Source of the DNA: Ruegeria sp. Ofav3-42
GTDB lineage: Bacteria; Pseudomonadota; Alphaproteobacteria; Rhodobacterales; Rhodobacteraceae
Length of the DNA stretch: 64,000 nucleotides
Assembly (NCBI RefSeq): GCF_022347725.1
Contig: NZ_JAKRGB010000003.1
Coordinates: 421,464 to 485,463 of the forward strand
Direction: 5' to 3'
The notes beneath the pieces are model-generated. The model searched no databases and was not told the DNA's origin. It worked only from the letters and a program-made list of their open reading frames with translations. Position 1 is the first letter of the stretch; each line of letters opens with the position of its first letter. The position numbers were made by a program, and so were the translations under genes. Shown here in pieces: positions 38,001 to 45,635 of this stretch.

Positions 38001-40465
38001 AAGATGGGGCAAAGACACTGACGACTTTGCCAATCAGTTCCAACGACAGTCAGCTTTCAATTGCCGACAGCGTGGAATCGATCCTTGTGGCGCTACAGAA
38101 CGCGAATAATCGCTTGCCACGCGATCACAGGATCACGCATCTGACCATCCTCGAACTCTACGAGGACCGGGCCATTGAGGTCGGCTCAGCCCTGTCTCGG
38201 ATGGAGCGCGAGGGACGCTGGAAACAGGACTTCAAGATCGACTGCAACATCCGCAACGGCCTGGCAGGACGGCAGCGATTCCGCTTTGGTCCAGATACAA
38301 GCGGCAACCGGCGCATGCAGATTACAGTGCCCGAAAATGACACCGAGAGTCTGGATTTCGTGGTGTTTGATCGCGGCGCGTTGGCCCAGAAAGTGACTAC
38401 GCGCGTCAAACGCAGCCGTATCGACAGTCTTATCCACGAGGCCACTGCAAACAGCCATACCGGACCGGACACAGGCAAACTGCTGTATGAGTGGGTCATC
38501 CCCAAAGAGTTGCGCGCCAAAACCTCGGACAAACGCAACATGACATTGCTGGTCGACGAAGCCGCGGCAGCCTACCCATGGGAGATGCTGCAGGACAACT
38601 GGGCTGAAGACGGCAAACCGGTCGCGGTTGAAGCGCAGATCACCCGCCAGTTGATGCGCCGGCGCAGCGGTTTGGGGTCAAATATCGCGGCATCGCGCCG
38701 GGTTTTGGTAATCGGTGATCCGGTCAGCTTTTTCAGTGAACTGAAAGGCGCACAGGCCGAGGCCCGGCTTGTTGCCGGCAAACTGGATGCCAGCGGCTGG
38801 ACACAAAAAATGGACGTACAAATCCGCGAGAACGTAGATGTAGAGCGCGCACTTACATTAGAGGAGAACCAAATCCTGCATTTCGCCGGGCACGGTGTGT
38901 TCGAGTGGGGTGACAACAAGCAGACCGGGCTCATAACAGGCAAGAACCGGGTGCTGGAACCCGCCTTCATCGAAAAGCTGCGCTATGTGCCAGAATTCGT
39001 TTTCCTCAACTGTTGCTACGGCGGCGCCATCGGCATCGCGCCGGACATGGCAGAAAACTCGGACGAAGAGAGAGATCCGCACACTCCTCGGGCAGCGCTG
39101 GCCAACCGTCCCGATCTCGCTTCGGGAATTGCGATGAAGTTCATTGAAGCTGGCAGCAAAGCCGTGATTGCCGCCGGTTGGGCCGTAAACGATGGCATGG
39201 CGCAGCTGTTTGCGACAACCTTCTACGACGCGTTCCTGAATGGATACAGTTTTGCCGAGGCAGTACGACTTGCTCGGGCCAAGGTCTACGAGAAGGATCA
39301 AGATGGAAACACCTGGAGTGCCTATCAATCCTATGGCGATCCTGAGTTCAGATTGCAAAGGGGTGTGGGCGCGCATCGACCGGACTGGGTCAAGCCCGAA
39401 TTTGTTTCGCCTCGACAGGCAACATTGACGCTGCGGTCGTTAAAACTTGACGCGCGGTTCGCGCCAACGGCCCAACAGACAACGCAGGTTGCCAAACAGT
39501 TCATGCAGACACTGCGGGTCGTCAACAGGCACAGCGAATGGAGCCGCAATCCCGAGCTATTCGAGGCCATCGCTGATGTTTGCGCGGAATTGGGCGATTA
39601 CAAAAGCGCCATTGAATATTACGAGAGAGCGGTTCGCCGTTCGCCCCCGACCCTGTCGCTGAATGCCCTGGAAAACCTGATGTCCTTGCGGGTGCGCGTG
39701 GATACGCAAACCCGCATCGAGAAACAAAAAGGCTCATCGAAAAGGGAAATTGAAAAGGCGCGCAAAAAGGAAGAAGAGACGATACGGGCGGCGATCGACT
39801 ATCTGGTTCAACAGGAAAAAATCGCAGGAGAACGCAGTGCTGCTCTGCGCCAGACCCGGATCGGTGACGGATACCTGCGGCTGACGGCCTGCGCGCTTGT
39901 CGGTTCCCCCACCAAGTCGACTACCATTGATTATCTGGAACGGGCGCGCGGGGCCTATGACACTGCCGTAACCTGCGGGTTCCAGCTTCCCGAGTTCGAC
40001 ACAGCTTACCCCCTGATCCGACGGGCACTTGCAGACTTTCTTCTGTCTTGTGCATCCGACGGCAAACTGGGTCATTCCATTGGTGAGCTTATGCCGGTGG
40101 TAAATCGCGTGGCGCAGGACATAAAGGAAACCGACGCGCAACAGACGCAGTTCCAACGCCGCCGGCTGATTGCCGAAACCCGCCTCTTCGAGCTTGTCTC
40201 GACGGACGTATACAATGCCTCACTTCAGGGCGAGTTGCTTGATGTCTTTGGGCAGTTGTTTCTGGATGGCGGCTCCATCCGGCGACGCAGAGAAGTCGTG
40301 AGCGACCTCTACACCGTCGCCCAGTTGTTGTCCGAGGTCGGCAAGCAGCGCAGCAACCAGTTGGACACAACAGTTGGCGAAACGGTCAGGACATTGGCGC
40401 TAGAGCTTGAGAACGGAATTCCAAAAGTCTCGGACTCAATTTTGAATTTGGTAGAGGAGAATTGA
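35009..40465 (+). CDS. Double alpha/beta-hydrolase plus CHAT protease fusion protein
   Basis: 1,818 residues, cytoplasmic by absence of a signal or membrane span. Domain 1 (about 165-440): alpha/beta hydrolase with LVLIHGTASS and nucleophile elbow LSHSRGG (Ser262). Domain 2 (about 505-880): second lipase/LCAT-like hydrolase with FVLPGIMGSH, FVAHSMGG (Ser622) and TLVMLGTPNRGS. Domain 3 (about 1160-1450): CHAT caspase-like protease with YPWEMLQDNW, LHFAGHGVFEW (His1295), FVFLNCCYGG (probable Cys1336), AGSKAVIAAGWAVND and YGDPEFRLQ. The C-terminal 350 residues are TPR-like helices. ATG at 35009 overlaps the previous stop and has GGAGGAG seven bases upstream. CHAT proteases act in bacterial immunity and cell-death systems; the double hydrolase fusion is unusual. 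A death-effector role is inferred. Confidence 0.85.
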   Translation: MTIVKINRIAKEKTPRKKLTQIGEVTMQHGRGSGVDVKEFNLPDQHIIEAELENGLILFRRADDIGEVSSDRSGSGGTQLVLPQSLDQSGNSRGLGAFAIRTYRFFSGSGLGEKAAFATARKLEQIPRELDGWPRKPAYRNEDVLLPLLRDGGFGEMDTSLAARDGAEILVLIHGTASSTMGSFGPIVHGKSDGTLSPGTTSRTQWEKLCKRFEDPNDDNEKKRCLIYGFEHHTLTRSPVQNAIALLEAIPRNARLHMLSHSRGGLVGELLCLLPDTLDKGDLDRYADAGLPRDDLEKFKQLIAFKAPQVQQFVRVAAPMQGTLLNSDRIDTTFSLLFNLMKIVPGGQNVLADAFREFAREFIATREDVSILPGLAAMSPESALVAILNRANRTIESPLTVVSGDIEPSGILKSLAVFATDLFYREDHDVVVHTRAMLKGVPRKPDLKVFPAQGSDVNHFSYFSNKMSSKVIVDALTGVENPNLESRAPEPEAMELISGTRGSGADKPLVFVLPGIMGSHLRVKGQDTPIWFNLPRILTGGLKKITSKDGEPIEDVEPAGVLKRFYGGLVRHLSRSHEVAVFDFDWRKPLQEEADRLAARVQMELSKIPNGETRPIRFVAHSMGGLVVRLMINRHRELWKKLRGDAGGGSTLVMLGTPNRGSMSIVWALMGLDKMIHTIDRIDWKHDVPELVKKMVPLQGILELLPTDGDGAYFKRSTWQQLRNTKGPNWPLPESKRLKNAAKTYDELKLIPNDAPAMSYIAGNADMTPAALDSTTLKMTGSRHGDGRVLWRTGLLPDVSTWYAYETSHGDLARDRDLFGPILDLLQTGRTNGLPQIPPVERSGTPLFDVVEPELLYPSNEDAEAAIIGATGTDDQEIDAEKRNHCKVSVTHGDLRLHSSVVTVGRYEHEPMEGVERDIDEQLDGQLTQRRALGIYPGQEGTAELFLRKQPVGEFATGIDGALVAGLGRVSELSRRRLSVTLANAFVLYALRTSPVEKDGAKTLTTLPISSNDSQLSIADSVESILVALQNANNRLPRDHRITHLTILELYEDRAIEVGSALSRMEREGRWKQDFKIDCNIRNGLAGRQRFRFGPDTSGNRRMQITVPENDTESLDFVVFDRGALAQKVTTRVKRSRIDSLIHEATANSHTGPDTGKLLYEWVIPKELRAKTSDKRNMTLLVDEAAAAYPWEMLQDNWAEDGKPVAVEAQITRQLMRRRSGLGSNIAASRRVLVIGDPVSFFSELKGAQAEARLVAGKLDASGWTQKMDVQIRENVDVERALTLEENQILHFAGHGVFEWGDNKQTGLITGKNRVLEPAFIEKLRYVPEFVFLNCCYGGAIGIAPDMAENSDEERDPHTPRAALANRPDLASGIAMKFIEAGSKAVIAAGWAVNDGMAQLFATTFYDAFLNGYSFAEAVRLARAKVYEKDQDGNTWSAYQSYGDPEFRLQRGVGAHRPDWVKPEFVSPRQATLTLRSLKLDARFAPTAQQTTQVAKQFMQTLRVVNRHSEWSRNPELFEAIADVCAELGDYKSAIEYYERAVRRSPPTLSLNALENLMSLRVRVDTQTRIEKQKGSSKREIEKARKKEEETIRAAIDYLVQQEKIAGERSAALRQTRIGDGYLRLTACALVGSPTKSTTIDYLERARGAYDTAVTCGFQLPEFDTAYPLIRRALADFLLSCASDGKLGHSIGELMPVVNRVAQDIKETDAQQTQFQRRRLIAETRLFELVSTDVYNASLQGELLDVFGQLFLDGGSIRRRREVVSDLYTVAQLLSEVGKQRSNQLDTTVGETVRTLALELENGIPKVSDSILNLVEEN

Positions 40466-40467
40466 CA

Positions 40468-41010
40468 ATGAACGACCTGTTTGAGGGAAACGAATACGAT
40501 TTTGTGGAAGGTGACATGCTTCAGGAGGCGTTAAGGGGGGATTATTCCCGCAGTGACACGCCTGAGATGGTGGAATTCCGTGCATTTTTTGACACCCTGC
40601 CCAGCGAGTTTTTTACCGCAGACGAATTCATGATTCTTGGCCCGTCCAACCGCCCCGGCGGAAGTTGTGAGGGCAAGAACGGATTGGCACCGAAAAGCCT
40701 GTGGAACAATGTCAAGCCGCTTGTGAAGGCCATGAACCTGATCCGGAAGGAATTGGGCGCTTCGGTACAGATCACAAACTGCTTCCGCAGCGGAACCTAC
40801 AACGCGTGCGTCGGAGGCGTACCTGGCAGCTTCCATTCAAGATTCCAGGCAGCGGATTGGATCTGCGGTGCGGGAAACTCTGCCATGTTGGCGAGCGCGG
40901 CCAGAGCGGTCAGAGATGCCGGAGGGTTTTCAGGCGGTATCGGTATATACAACAGTTTTGTGCATGTTGACGTGCGGGGCTCAAACGCGGACTGGGACAA
41001 CCGCAGCTAA
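40468..41010 (+). CDS. M15-like zinc peptidase (predicted peptidoglycan DD-peptidase)
   Basis: 180-residue protein with a C-terminal peptidase_M15-type fold: ITNCFRSGTYNACVGGVPGS, then FHSRFQAADW giving the zinc His and Asp, GGIGIY, and FVHVDVRG giving the second zinc His. M15 enzymes cleave D-Ala-D-Ala or related peptide cross-links. The N-terminal 60 residues are acidic and not recognised; there is no signal peptide, so reaching the cell wall would need another route. The ATG at 40468 has GAGGAG nine bases upstream and starts two bases after the previous stop. It closes the three-gene operon; a hairpin follows about 100 bp downstream. Confidence 0.83.
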   Translation: MNDLFEGNEYDFVEGDMLQEALRGDYSRSDTPEMVEFRAFFDTLPSEFFTADEFMILGPSNRPGGSCEGKNGLAPKSLWNNVKPLVKAMNLIRKELGASVQITNCFRSGTYNACVGGVPGSFHSRFQAADWICGAGNSAMLASAARAVRDAGGFSGGIGIYNSFVHVDVRGSNADWDNRS

Positions 41011-41112
41011 ATTGAGCCGCTGTATCGGTCTGCACGCGGGCGAGGCCTGTTAAAAGCATAGTACGAATTCGCGCTGAAGCGGATTCGACTAAAATTCGGA
41101 GGGCTTACTCCA

Positions 41113-41149
41113 AGGCGTGGAAACTAATAAATTTTGGGTTTCCGCGCCT
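41113..41149 (+). terminator. Hairpin downstream of the CHAT operon
   Basis: Arms AGGCGTGGAAAC and GTTTCCGCGCCT pair at 11 of 12 positions around a 13-base loop. It lies about 100 bases after the M15-like gene. No T-run follows closely, so it is only a candidate terminator; it could equally be part of an insertion-element end, as the recombinase-like repeat follows at 41184. Confidence 0.4.
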
Positions 41150-41183
41150 GGCGGCAAAAAACTCGCGCCGACCCCATTCATTA

Positions 41184-41218
41184 AACATAATGGCGCTTAT
41201 CCTGCCGAAAAGCAGCGC
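41184..41218 (+). repeat. Right copy of the 35-bp direct repeat
   Basis: Same orientation as 27337-27371, differing at five of 35 positions. It keeps ATAA, six bases, TTAT and then CCGAAAAGCAG. It lies between the CHAT operon and the RepB/recombinase module, so the two copies bracket the CHAT segment. The remaining 220 bp to 41437 hold no supported gene. Confidence 0.55.
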
Positions 41219-41437
41219 GTTAGGATGGGCTTTCCAACGCGCTGCAGTTTTGTGAGTAAATTTCACAATATCAGCCGGCTGGAAAATGCCGGAATGGTGG
41301 GCTCCGCACGGGGTCGCCGCCATCCCCACCTCCGCACTTGATCCGCCCCACCGTGCGGCGTCTCCTGCGGTCCCCGCGCTTCATTGGGTCCGGGTCCCCG
41401 GTCGCGATCCGGCCCTAATTGACCGAAGCCACTCAGA

Positions 41438-42337
41438 TCAGGAAGTCAGAGCCTCCGTCTCCGTAATCTTTTCAAACTCAGGCAGAAACTCGGCGTGGTG
41501 CATTTCGATGTATCGAGTAATGAGAGCGTTGCTGATGAGTTTTGAAACGTATCCACGTGCCAGAACCAGATCGAGATGATCGGCTCCGTAAGTATCTTCA
41601 ACCAATCTCAACTCACGTTCCAGATTGGCAGACTCGCGCTCCATCAGTTCCAGTTGCTGGCGGGAAACACCTTTCGCAGCCTTGGGTTTGTCGGGATTAA
41701 CCAACTGATTTTCTGATGTCGCGGCCAGCAGTGAACGTGCATAATTCACCGTGTATTTGTTCATCGTCACCATAAGTTCCGCAGCTTCGATCTGCCTCAA
41801 CGGTTTCATCTTTCTGAGAATTCGAAAGCTCGTCAGTGTTACCTGCTTGTCCTTCAGCAAATCGGCCGCCTCCGGACAAATTCCGTCCAACAGGCGCTTC
41901 TTTTCCTGAAGTGTTTTAATGTTGATATTGAGCGCGCGCGCCAGCCGCCCTTCCGGCACGCCACGCTTCAGAGCCATCAGGATCATTTTGTGTTCCTGGA
42001 TCGTAGCAAGCCTGCTGATACGTTTGTTGTAAGTGAAGGCTTCATCGTCGGTGGAGATCTGACAAAGTGCGTCTTTCGCTCCGCGATCCAGCAGGATCGC
42101 ATGTCGAAGATGCCCATCAAGCAATATGTAGTTTTCAGGGTCGGATTTGTCAGGCGCAATGACCAGAGGCTCGACAAGACCAATTTCCCGGATTGATGCA
42201 GCAACCTGAGCGTACTTGACCGTCTCCTTTGTACCTTTCTGAACGGCGTAGAGCGGGCAGATACGATCCAGCGCTATCCGCACCAACTCCTTTTCGAACG
42301 CCAGTTCGATGGGTTTTTCCAGCTTGCCGCGGGTCAT
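41438..42337 (-). CDS. RepB-like ParB-family partition protein, second copy
   Basis: 299-residue ParB/RepB-like protein. The N-terminal ParB-like domain reads AQVAASIREIGLVEPLVIAP and ILLDGHLRHAILLDRGAKDA, with GHLRH in place of the usual GxxR box. A HTH follows (VPEGRLARALNINIKTLQEK), and the C-terminus matches the plasmid RepB C-terminal region (LMVTMNKYTVNYARSLLAAT, QQLELMERESANLERELRLV). Its ATG overlaps the stop of the upstream RepB-like gene by four bases. No RepA or RepC is present, so it is not a replicon; with a large serine recombinase in front, the trio is a known type of mobile-element module in alphaproteobacteria. Role there is unknown. Confidence 0.88.
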   Translation of the reverse strand: MTRGKLEKPIELAFEKELVRIALDRICPLYAVQKGTKETVKYAQVAASIREIGLVEPLVIAPDKSDPENYILLDGHLRHAILLDRGAKDALCQISTDDEAFTYNKRISRLATIQEHKMILMALKRGVPEGRLARALNINIKTLQEKKRLLDGICPEAADLLKDKQVTLTSFRILRKMKPLRQIEAAELMVTMNKYTVNYARSLLAATSENQLVNPDKPKAAKGVSRQQLELMERESANLERELRLVEDTYGADHLDLVLARGYVSKLISNALITRYIEMHHAEFLPEFEKITETEALTS

Positions 42338-43227
42338 TGTATCTCTCCCGTCCTTAAAGAAAGCCTGTCCGTTAGCTTTTTGGGAAGTGACGCAAGACCC
42401 TCCGCCCGCAACAGCGTCACGAAATTCTCGTCGTTCAGCAAAGTCCGAAGAGCTTCTGTGATAAACATCAGCTCGTTACGGGTTGCCGTCGCCTTTCGTA
42501 GTAGAACCTGCTTCTTCTCTACGTCGTTTTGATATGTACGTAGCAGGCTTTCGACGGACAGTGATCGCCTTTGCCGTTTGTCTGTACCAATCTGCCCTTT
42601 GCCATGTTTCTGGCGCGCTTCTACCAAACGTTTTGCGGCAAGGAGTTTACCACCACGAAGTAGATTGTTTTCGTAAGCCTGGCGCAGAATGACCTGAACA
42701 TCGCTGTCCTCCGCATTCGCAATGTCGACGGCGACACTCACAGGAATTCTGCCACTTTCTACAGCTCTGAGCAGCCGGTGTTCACCGCTTTCCAGCAACC
42801 GGAGTACACCCCGCACATATTTCATTGAAAGATTGGTTTTTTGCGCGATCTCCGCGTCTGAATATCCTCTGTTTTTCAGGCCTTTGATGTCACGGAGCAG
42901 ATCGAGGGCCTTATGATGGCGTCGCGCCAGATTCTCAACAAGGCTCATTACAAGGCAATCTTCGTTGCTTGCAGTGATCACAATTGCAGGGATTTCGTCC
43001 TGGCCCAGTTCCTGAAAAGCCTCGAGCCGACCCTGACCACATACAAGATCATAGCGAAGTCCATCCTCGCCATCTCTTTTTGCAACCGTGATTGGTCGCT
43101 TCAGCCCCAGCTCTGCGATACTGTCGACCATAGCTTCAAAAGCCCTTCGGTTGCGAATGCGGGGATTAACGACCGAAATCAGATCAATGGGGATCAGTTC
43201 CGCGATCGAAGCACGGTAAGTCATCAA
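42334..43227 (-). CDS. ParB/RepB/Spo0J-family protein, first copy
   Basis: 297-residue ParB-type DNA-binding protein: SIAELGLKRPITVAKRDG, LVCGQGRLEAFQELGQDEIP, then ENLARRHHKALDLLRDIKGL, HTH DAEIAQKTNLSMKYVRGVLR, and a helical RepB-like C-terminus. In this family the GxGR and ENxxR motifs support CTP-dependent DNA clamping; both are present here. It overlaps the recombinase stop upstream and the second RepB-like start downstream by four bases each, so all three proteins are made from one message. It may help place or regulate the recombinase complex. Confidence 0.88.
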   Translation of the reverse strand: MMTYRASIAELIPIDLISVVNPRIRNRRAFEAMVDSIAELGLKRPITVAKRDGEDGLRYDLVCGQGRLEAFQELGQDEIPAIVITASNEDCLVMSLVENLARRHHKALDLLRDIKGLKNRGYSDAEIAQKTNLSMKYVRGVLRLLESGEHRLLRAVESGRIPVSVAVDIANAEDSDVQVILRQAYENNLLRGGKLLAAKRLVEARQKHGKGQIGTDKRQRRSLSVESLLRTYQNDVEKKQVLLRKATATRNELMFITEALRTLLNDENFVTLLRAEGLASLPKKLTDRLSLRTGEIQ

Positions 43228-44804
43228 GCGGCCTCCGGAATTGGGACCTGAACCGCCATTTCAAACAACGGAGTGAGTGTGTCGAAACGGTAGGCGTCAA
43301 GTGACAGGCCGTTGTTTTCAGCAAGCCGAAGGCGTGGCAATGTCATGTCGACACCCGGGAGCAGGTAATAGTCGAGCGGTTTCCTGTTGGGCCGATCCAT
43401 CCGGACGGCAACAGTGATGTCGGGTTTCAGACTCGTGTCAAAACGGATGTTCCAGCGGAGAGACCCGGCGTTGGTTTCGTGACATCGCACAACGACGAGC
43501 GACGCAGTGAACTCGTTGTTAATTGTCAGAAGATCCGTAACGGGATCCCGTTCCACATTTCCGCCAACCTCGCCAATTCCTGCGATCGTATGTGCAACGA
43601 TGTCAGGATGAATGTCCCGCAAGCGTCTGTTGATTTCGACATATCTGTAATCGCGATCAGGCTGAAAGCCGACAAGCTGATAAGCCCGAAGCAGGCTGCC
43701 AAAACGCGTACGGTATGAGCCGCTTGAAGGAAGCGTGTCTGCTTCATCGATGATCAGGCCTGACAGATATCCCTGAGCCTGAAGAATATCGCGCAGGCCT
43801 TCCAGCATTTCATCGTCAGTCAGTCTGGCTGATCTCGCGACGACGATAGCTCCTGCTGCAGCAAAAAGTTCTGGATCGACAATCGCCTCGAACGCACCCT
43901 CTGCCCTGACCCAGATCTCCGGATCGTTTTGAACGCGATGTTTCTTCAGCTTGAAAGAACTTCGGTTCCAGACGTTGTGTCCGATGTATTTCTCGTTGAT
44001 CAAAATCTGATGCACGGTACCGCGGGTCCAGGCACGCTCCAGGTCGGTCAGAATTCCACGGGAATTCAGGCTTTCTGCAATGTCCGCTTCCGATTTCCCA
44101 TCGTCGACAAATGATCTGAATATCTCCTGGACAATGGCAACCTCCTCCGCGGGGCCCGGAACCAGAGTGACCCTGTCCGTCTGAATACTCTTGTGCTGTC
44201 CCTGTTTGAGAATGCCTTTCGGTTCGCCATGTTCGTCAATCAGCATACGCCTCAGACCGAAACCGGGTGGCCCGCCCTGCCGATACCCTCTTTCAATCAG
44301 GCGACACTGTCCGGTGAATACTTTTTGAGAAAGCTCCCGGCTATACTCGCCGGCCATGGCGCGCTTAACGCCTTTGACAATTGTCGAGACCGGGCTGCCG
44401 TCGTTTTCGAATTGTTCAGCGCAATACACGACGGAAATACCAGCGCGTTTGCAGATGTACTCGTAGTAGGCGCTTTCATCAGCATCCTGAAACCGACCCC
44501 AGCGACTGATGTCGTAGACGAGAACTGTTTCGAAATCGGCACGCCCGGACTGTATATCGTCGATGAGCTGTTTCAGCCCTTCGCGCCCCTGGATTCGCAG
44601 GCCACTCTTACCTTCATCCGAGTAGGTTCGAACGATATCAATACCTCGTTGTCGGGCATACTGAGCAATGGCATCGGACTGGTTCTCAGTCGAATAGCGC
44701 TGGTGTTCCGTCGACATGCGCACGTATTGCGCCCCGCGGATAGCGCGCCGCGTTTCAGGAGCGTCAGAGCTCTCGTCAAAATCGTCGCGCCAGTTCAAGT
44801 GCAA
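43224..44804 (-). CDS. Large serine recombinase
   Basis: About 526 residues. The resolvase domain is complete: AQYVRMSTEHQRYSTENQ with the catalytic Ser, TYSDEGKSGLRIQGREGLKQ, VYDISRWGRF. The recombinase domain follows (GGPPGFGLRRMLID, IAESLNSRGILTDLERAWTR, GTVHQILINEKYIGHNVW). The C-terminal 200 residues replace the usual zinc ribbon and coiled coil with an unrecognised region. Start chosen as TTG at 44804 because GGAGGT lies four bases upstream; a longer frame to 44864 would run toward the palindrome. It leads an overlapping operon with two RepB-like proteins and is divergent from a small DNA-binding protein. It probably mobilises a neighbouring element segment. Confidence 0.9.
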   Translation of the reverse strand: MHLNWRDDFDESSDAPETRRAIRGAQYVRMSTEHQRYSTENQSDAIAQYARQRGIDIVRTYSDEGKSGLRIQGREGLKQLIDDIQSGRADFETVLVYDISRWGRFQDADESAYYEYICKRAGISVVYCAEQFENDGSPVSTIVKGVKRAMAGEYSRELSQKVFTGQCRLIERGYRQGGPPGFGLRRMLIDEHGEPKGILKQGQHKSIQTDRVTLVPGPAEEVAIVQEIFRSFVDDGKSEADIAESLNSRGILTDLERAWTRGTVHQILINEKYIGHNVWNRSSFKLKKHRVQNDPEIWVRAEGAFEAIVDPELFAAAGAIVVARSARLTDDEMLEGLRDILQAQGYLSGLIIDEADTLPSSGSYRTRFGSLLRAYQLVGFQPDRDYRYVEINRRLRDIHPDIVAHTIAGIGEVGGNVERDPVTDLLTINNEFTASLVVVRCHETNAGSLRWNIRFDTSLKPDITVAVRMDRPNRKPLDYYLLPGVDMTLPRLRLAENNGLSLDAYRFDTLTPLFEMAVQVPIPEAA

Positions 44805-44873
44805 CGCACCTCCATTCGTCGAATTACATAACTGTCGGGAATGGCCGTGATTCCTGTGTGCCAAAGGTTAATC

Positions 44874-44907
44874 GCCCATCTTCGGAAAAGTATTTCCGAA
44901 GATGGGC
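44874..44907. promoter_or_regulatory. Perfect 15-bp inverted repeat in the divergent promoter region
   Basis: GCCCATCTTCGGAAA, four bases, then its exact reverse complement. It lies between the recombinase operon (leftward) and the small DNA-binding protein gene (rightward, start 44937). A 34-bp near-perfect palindrome at this place could be an operator for the small protein, a ParB/RepB centromere-like site, or a recombination site. No T-run follows on either strand, so it is not a standard terminator. Confidence 0.65.
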
Positions 44908-44936
44908 AACACTTTTCCAAACCAGGACATTGGCAG

Positions 44937-45254
44937 ATGAACAAATTAGACTATCGACTGGAAATAGCAGCGGCGCTGAAACGCGAACTTGGAGGATCAC
45001 ATCGGGCGGTAAAAGCGTCAATGAACTGGGCAGGTGTCTCAGAACGAACCGCAAAGAACTGGCTTGCCGGAGCCAATGGACCCGCTGGCGAACACCTGAT
45101 CGAACTCATGCGGCATTCAGACGAGGTCGCGGAAACTGTTATGGCTCTATGTGGCCGAAGCGAAGTTTGTATATCTTTGGAGCTTGCATGTCTTCGGGCC
45201 GCTCTTGTTCGAATGCTGACAACGGCAGACGAAATCATGAGGACAGAAACCTGA
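44937..45254 (+). CDS. Small HTH-like DNA-binding protein
   Basis: 105-residue protein. The segment SHRAVKASMNWAGVSERTAK with NWLAGANGPAGEHLIELM has the layout of an HTH in which the second helix binds DNA, as in small phage regulators; the rest is helical (SLELACLRAALVRMLTTADE). The ATG at 44937 comes right before the domain. It is divergent from the recombinase-RepB operon and its start lies 30 bases after the perfect palindrome, so it may be the repressor of that operon. Family is not firmly identified. Confidence 0.7.
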   Translation: MNKLDYRLEIAAALKRELGGSHRAVKASMNWAGVSERTAKNWLAGANGPAGEHLIELMRHSDEVAETVMALCGRSEVCISLELACLRAALVRMLTTADEIMRTET

Positions 45255-45412
45255 AAGGGCTACCCTTTCCCTGCAGTACCGTGAGTTTTCACTGAAAAGG
45301 CACAAAAGATTCCTTGTTTAGATGTCCTGGGAACTCGCCCACAAGGCATTGATATACTTTCAGATTTCAAACCTACGGGCGCCAAATAGCGCCGAAACGG
45401 CGCATATTCCCT

Positions 45413-45440
45413 AAAAATTTCCCTGTTTTCAGGGAATTTT
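45413..45440. terminator. Candidate bidirectional hairpin before the integrase
   Basis: CCCTG and CAGGG form the core of a stem with a TTTT loop, flanked by A-rich sequence on the left and TTTT on the right (stem 7 bp plus a bulged AAAA/TTTT extension). The position suits termination of the small DNA-binding gene and insulation of the integrase region. The rest of 45255-45635 holds no supported gene; several CGCC/GGCG repeats near 45380-45402 also fold. Confidence 0.45.
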
Positions 45441-45635
45441 GGGTGAGACTGGCTAGCTGCAAACTGCCTGCGCAGCCACCATTCTCCGAAAGAGCGGCAA
45501 AATAAGGGGATTTCCGCCCCTTCAAGCCGACATGTATCCCATGCCTCCGAAGGTGGGATACAATGCGGGATACACGCTCGCCACTCCAAGATCGGATTTC
45601 GACCCAGGCGACGCGTTCGCGTCGGCCCCTATCTC

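Noticed and set aside
41438..43227. A repABC plasmid replication origin
   Set aside because: Only RepB-like proteins are present; neither RepA nor RepC nor an antisense RNA region was seen.
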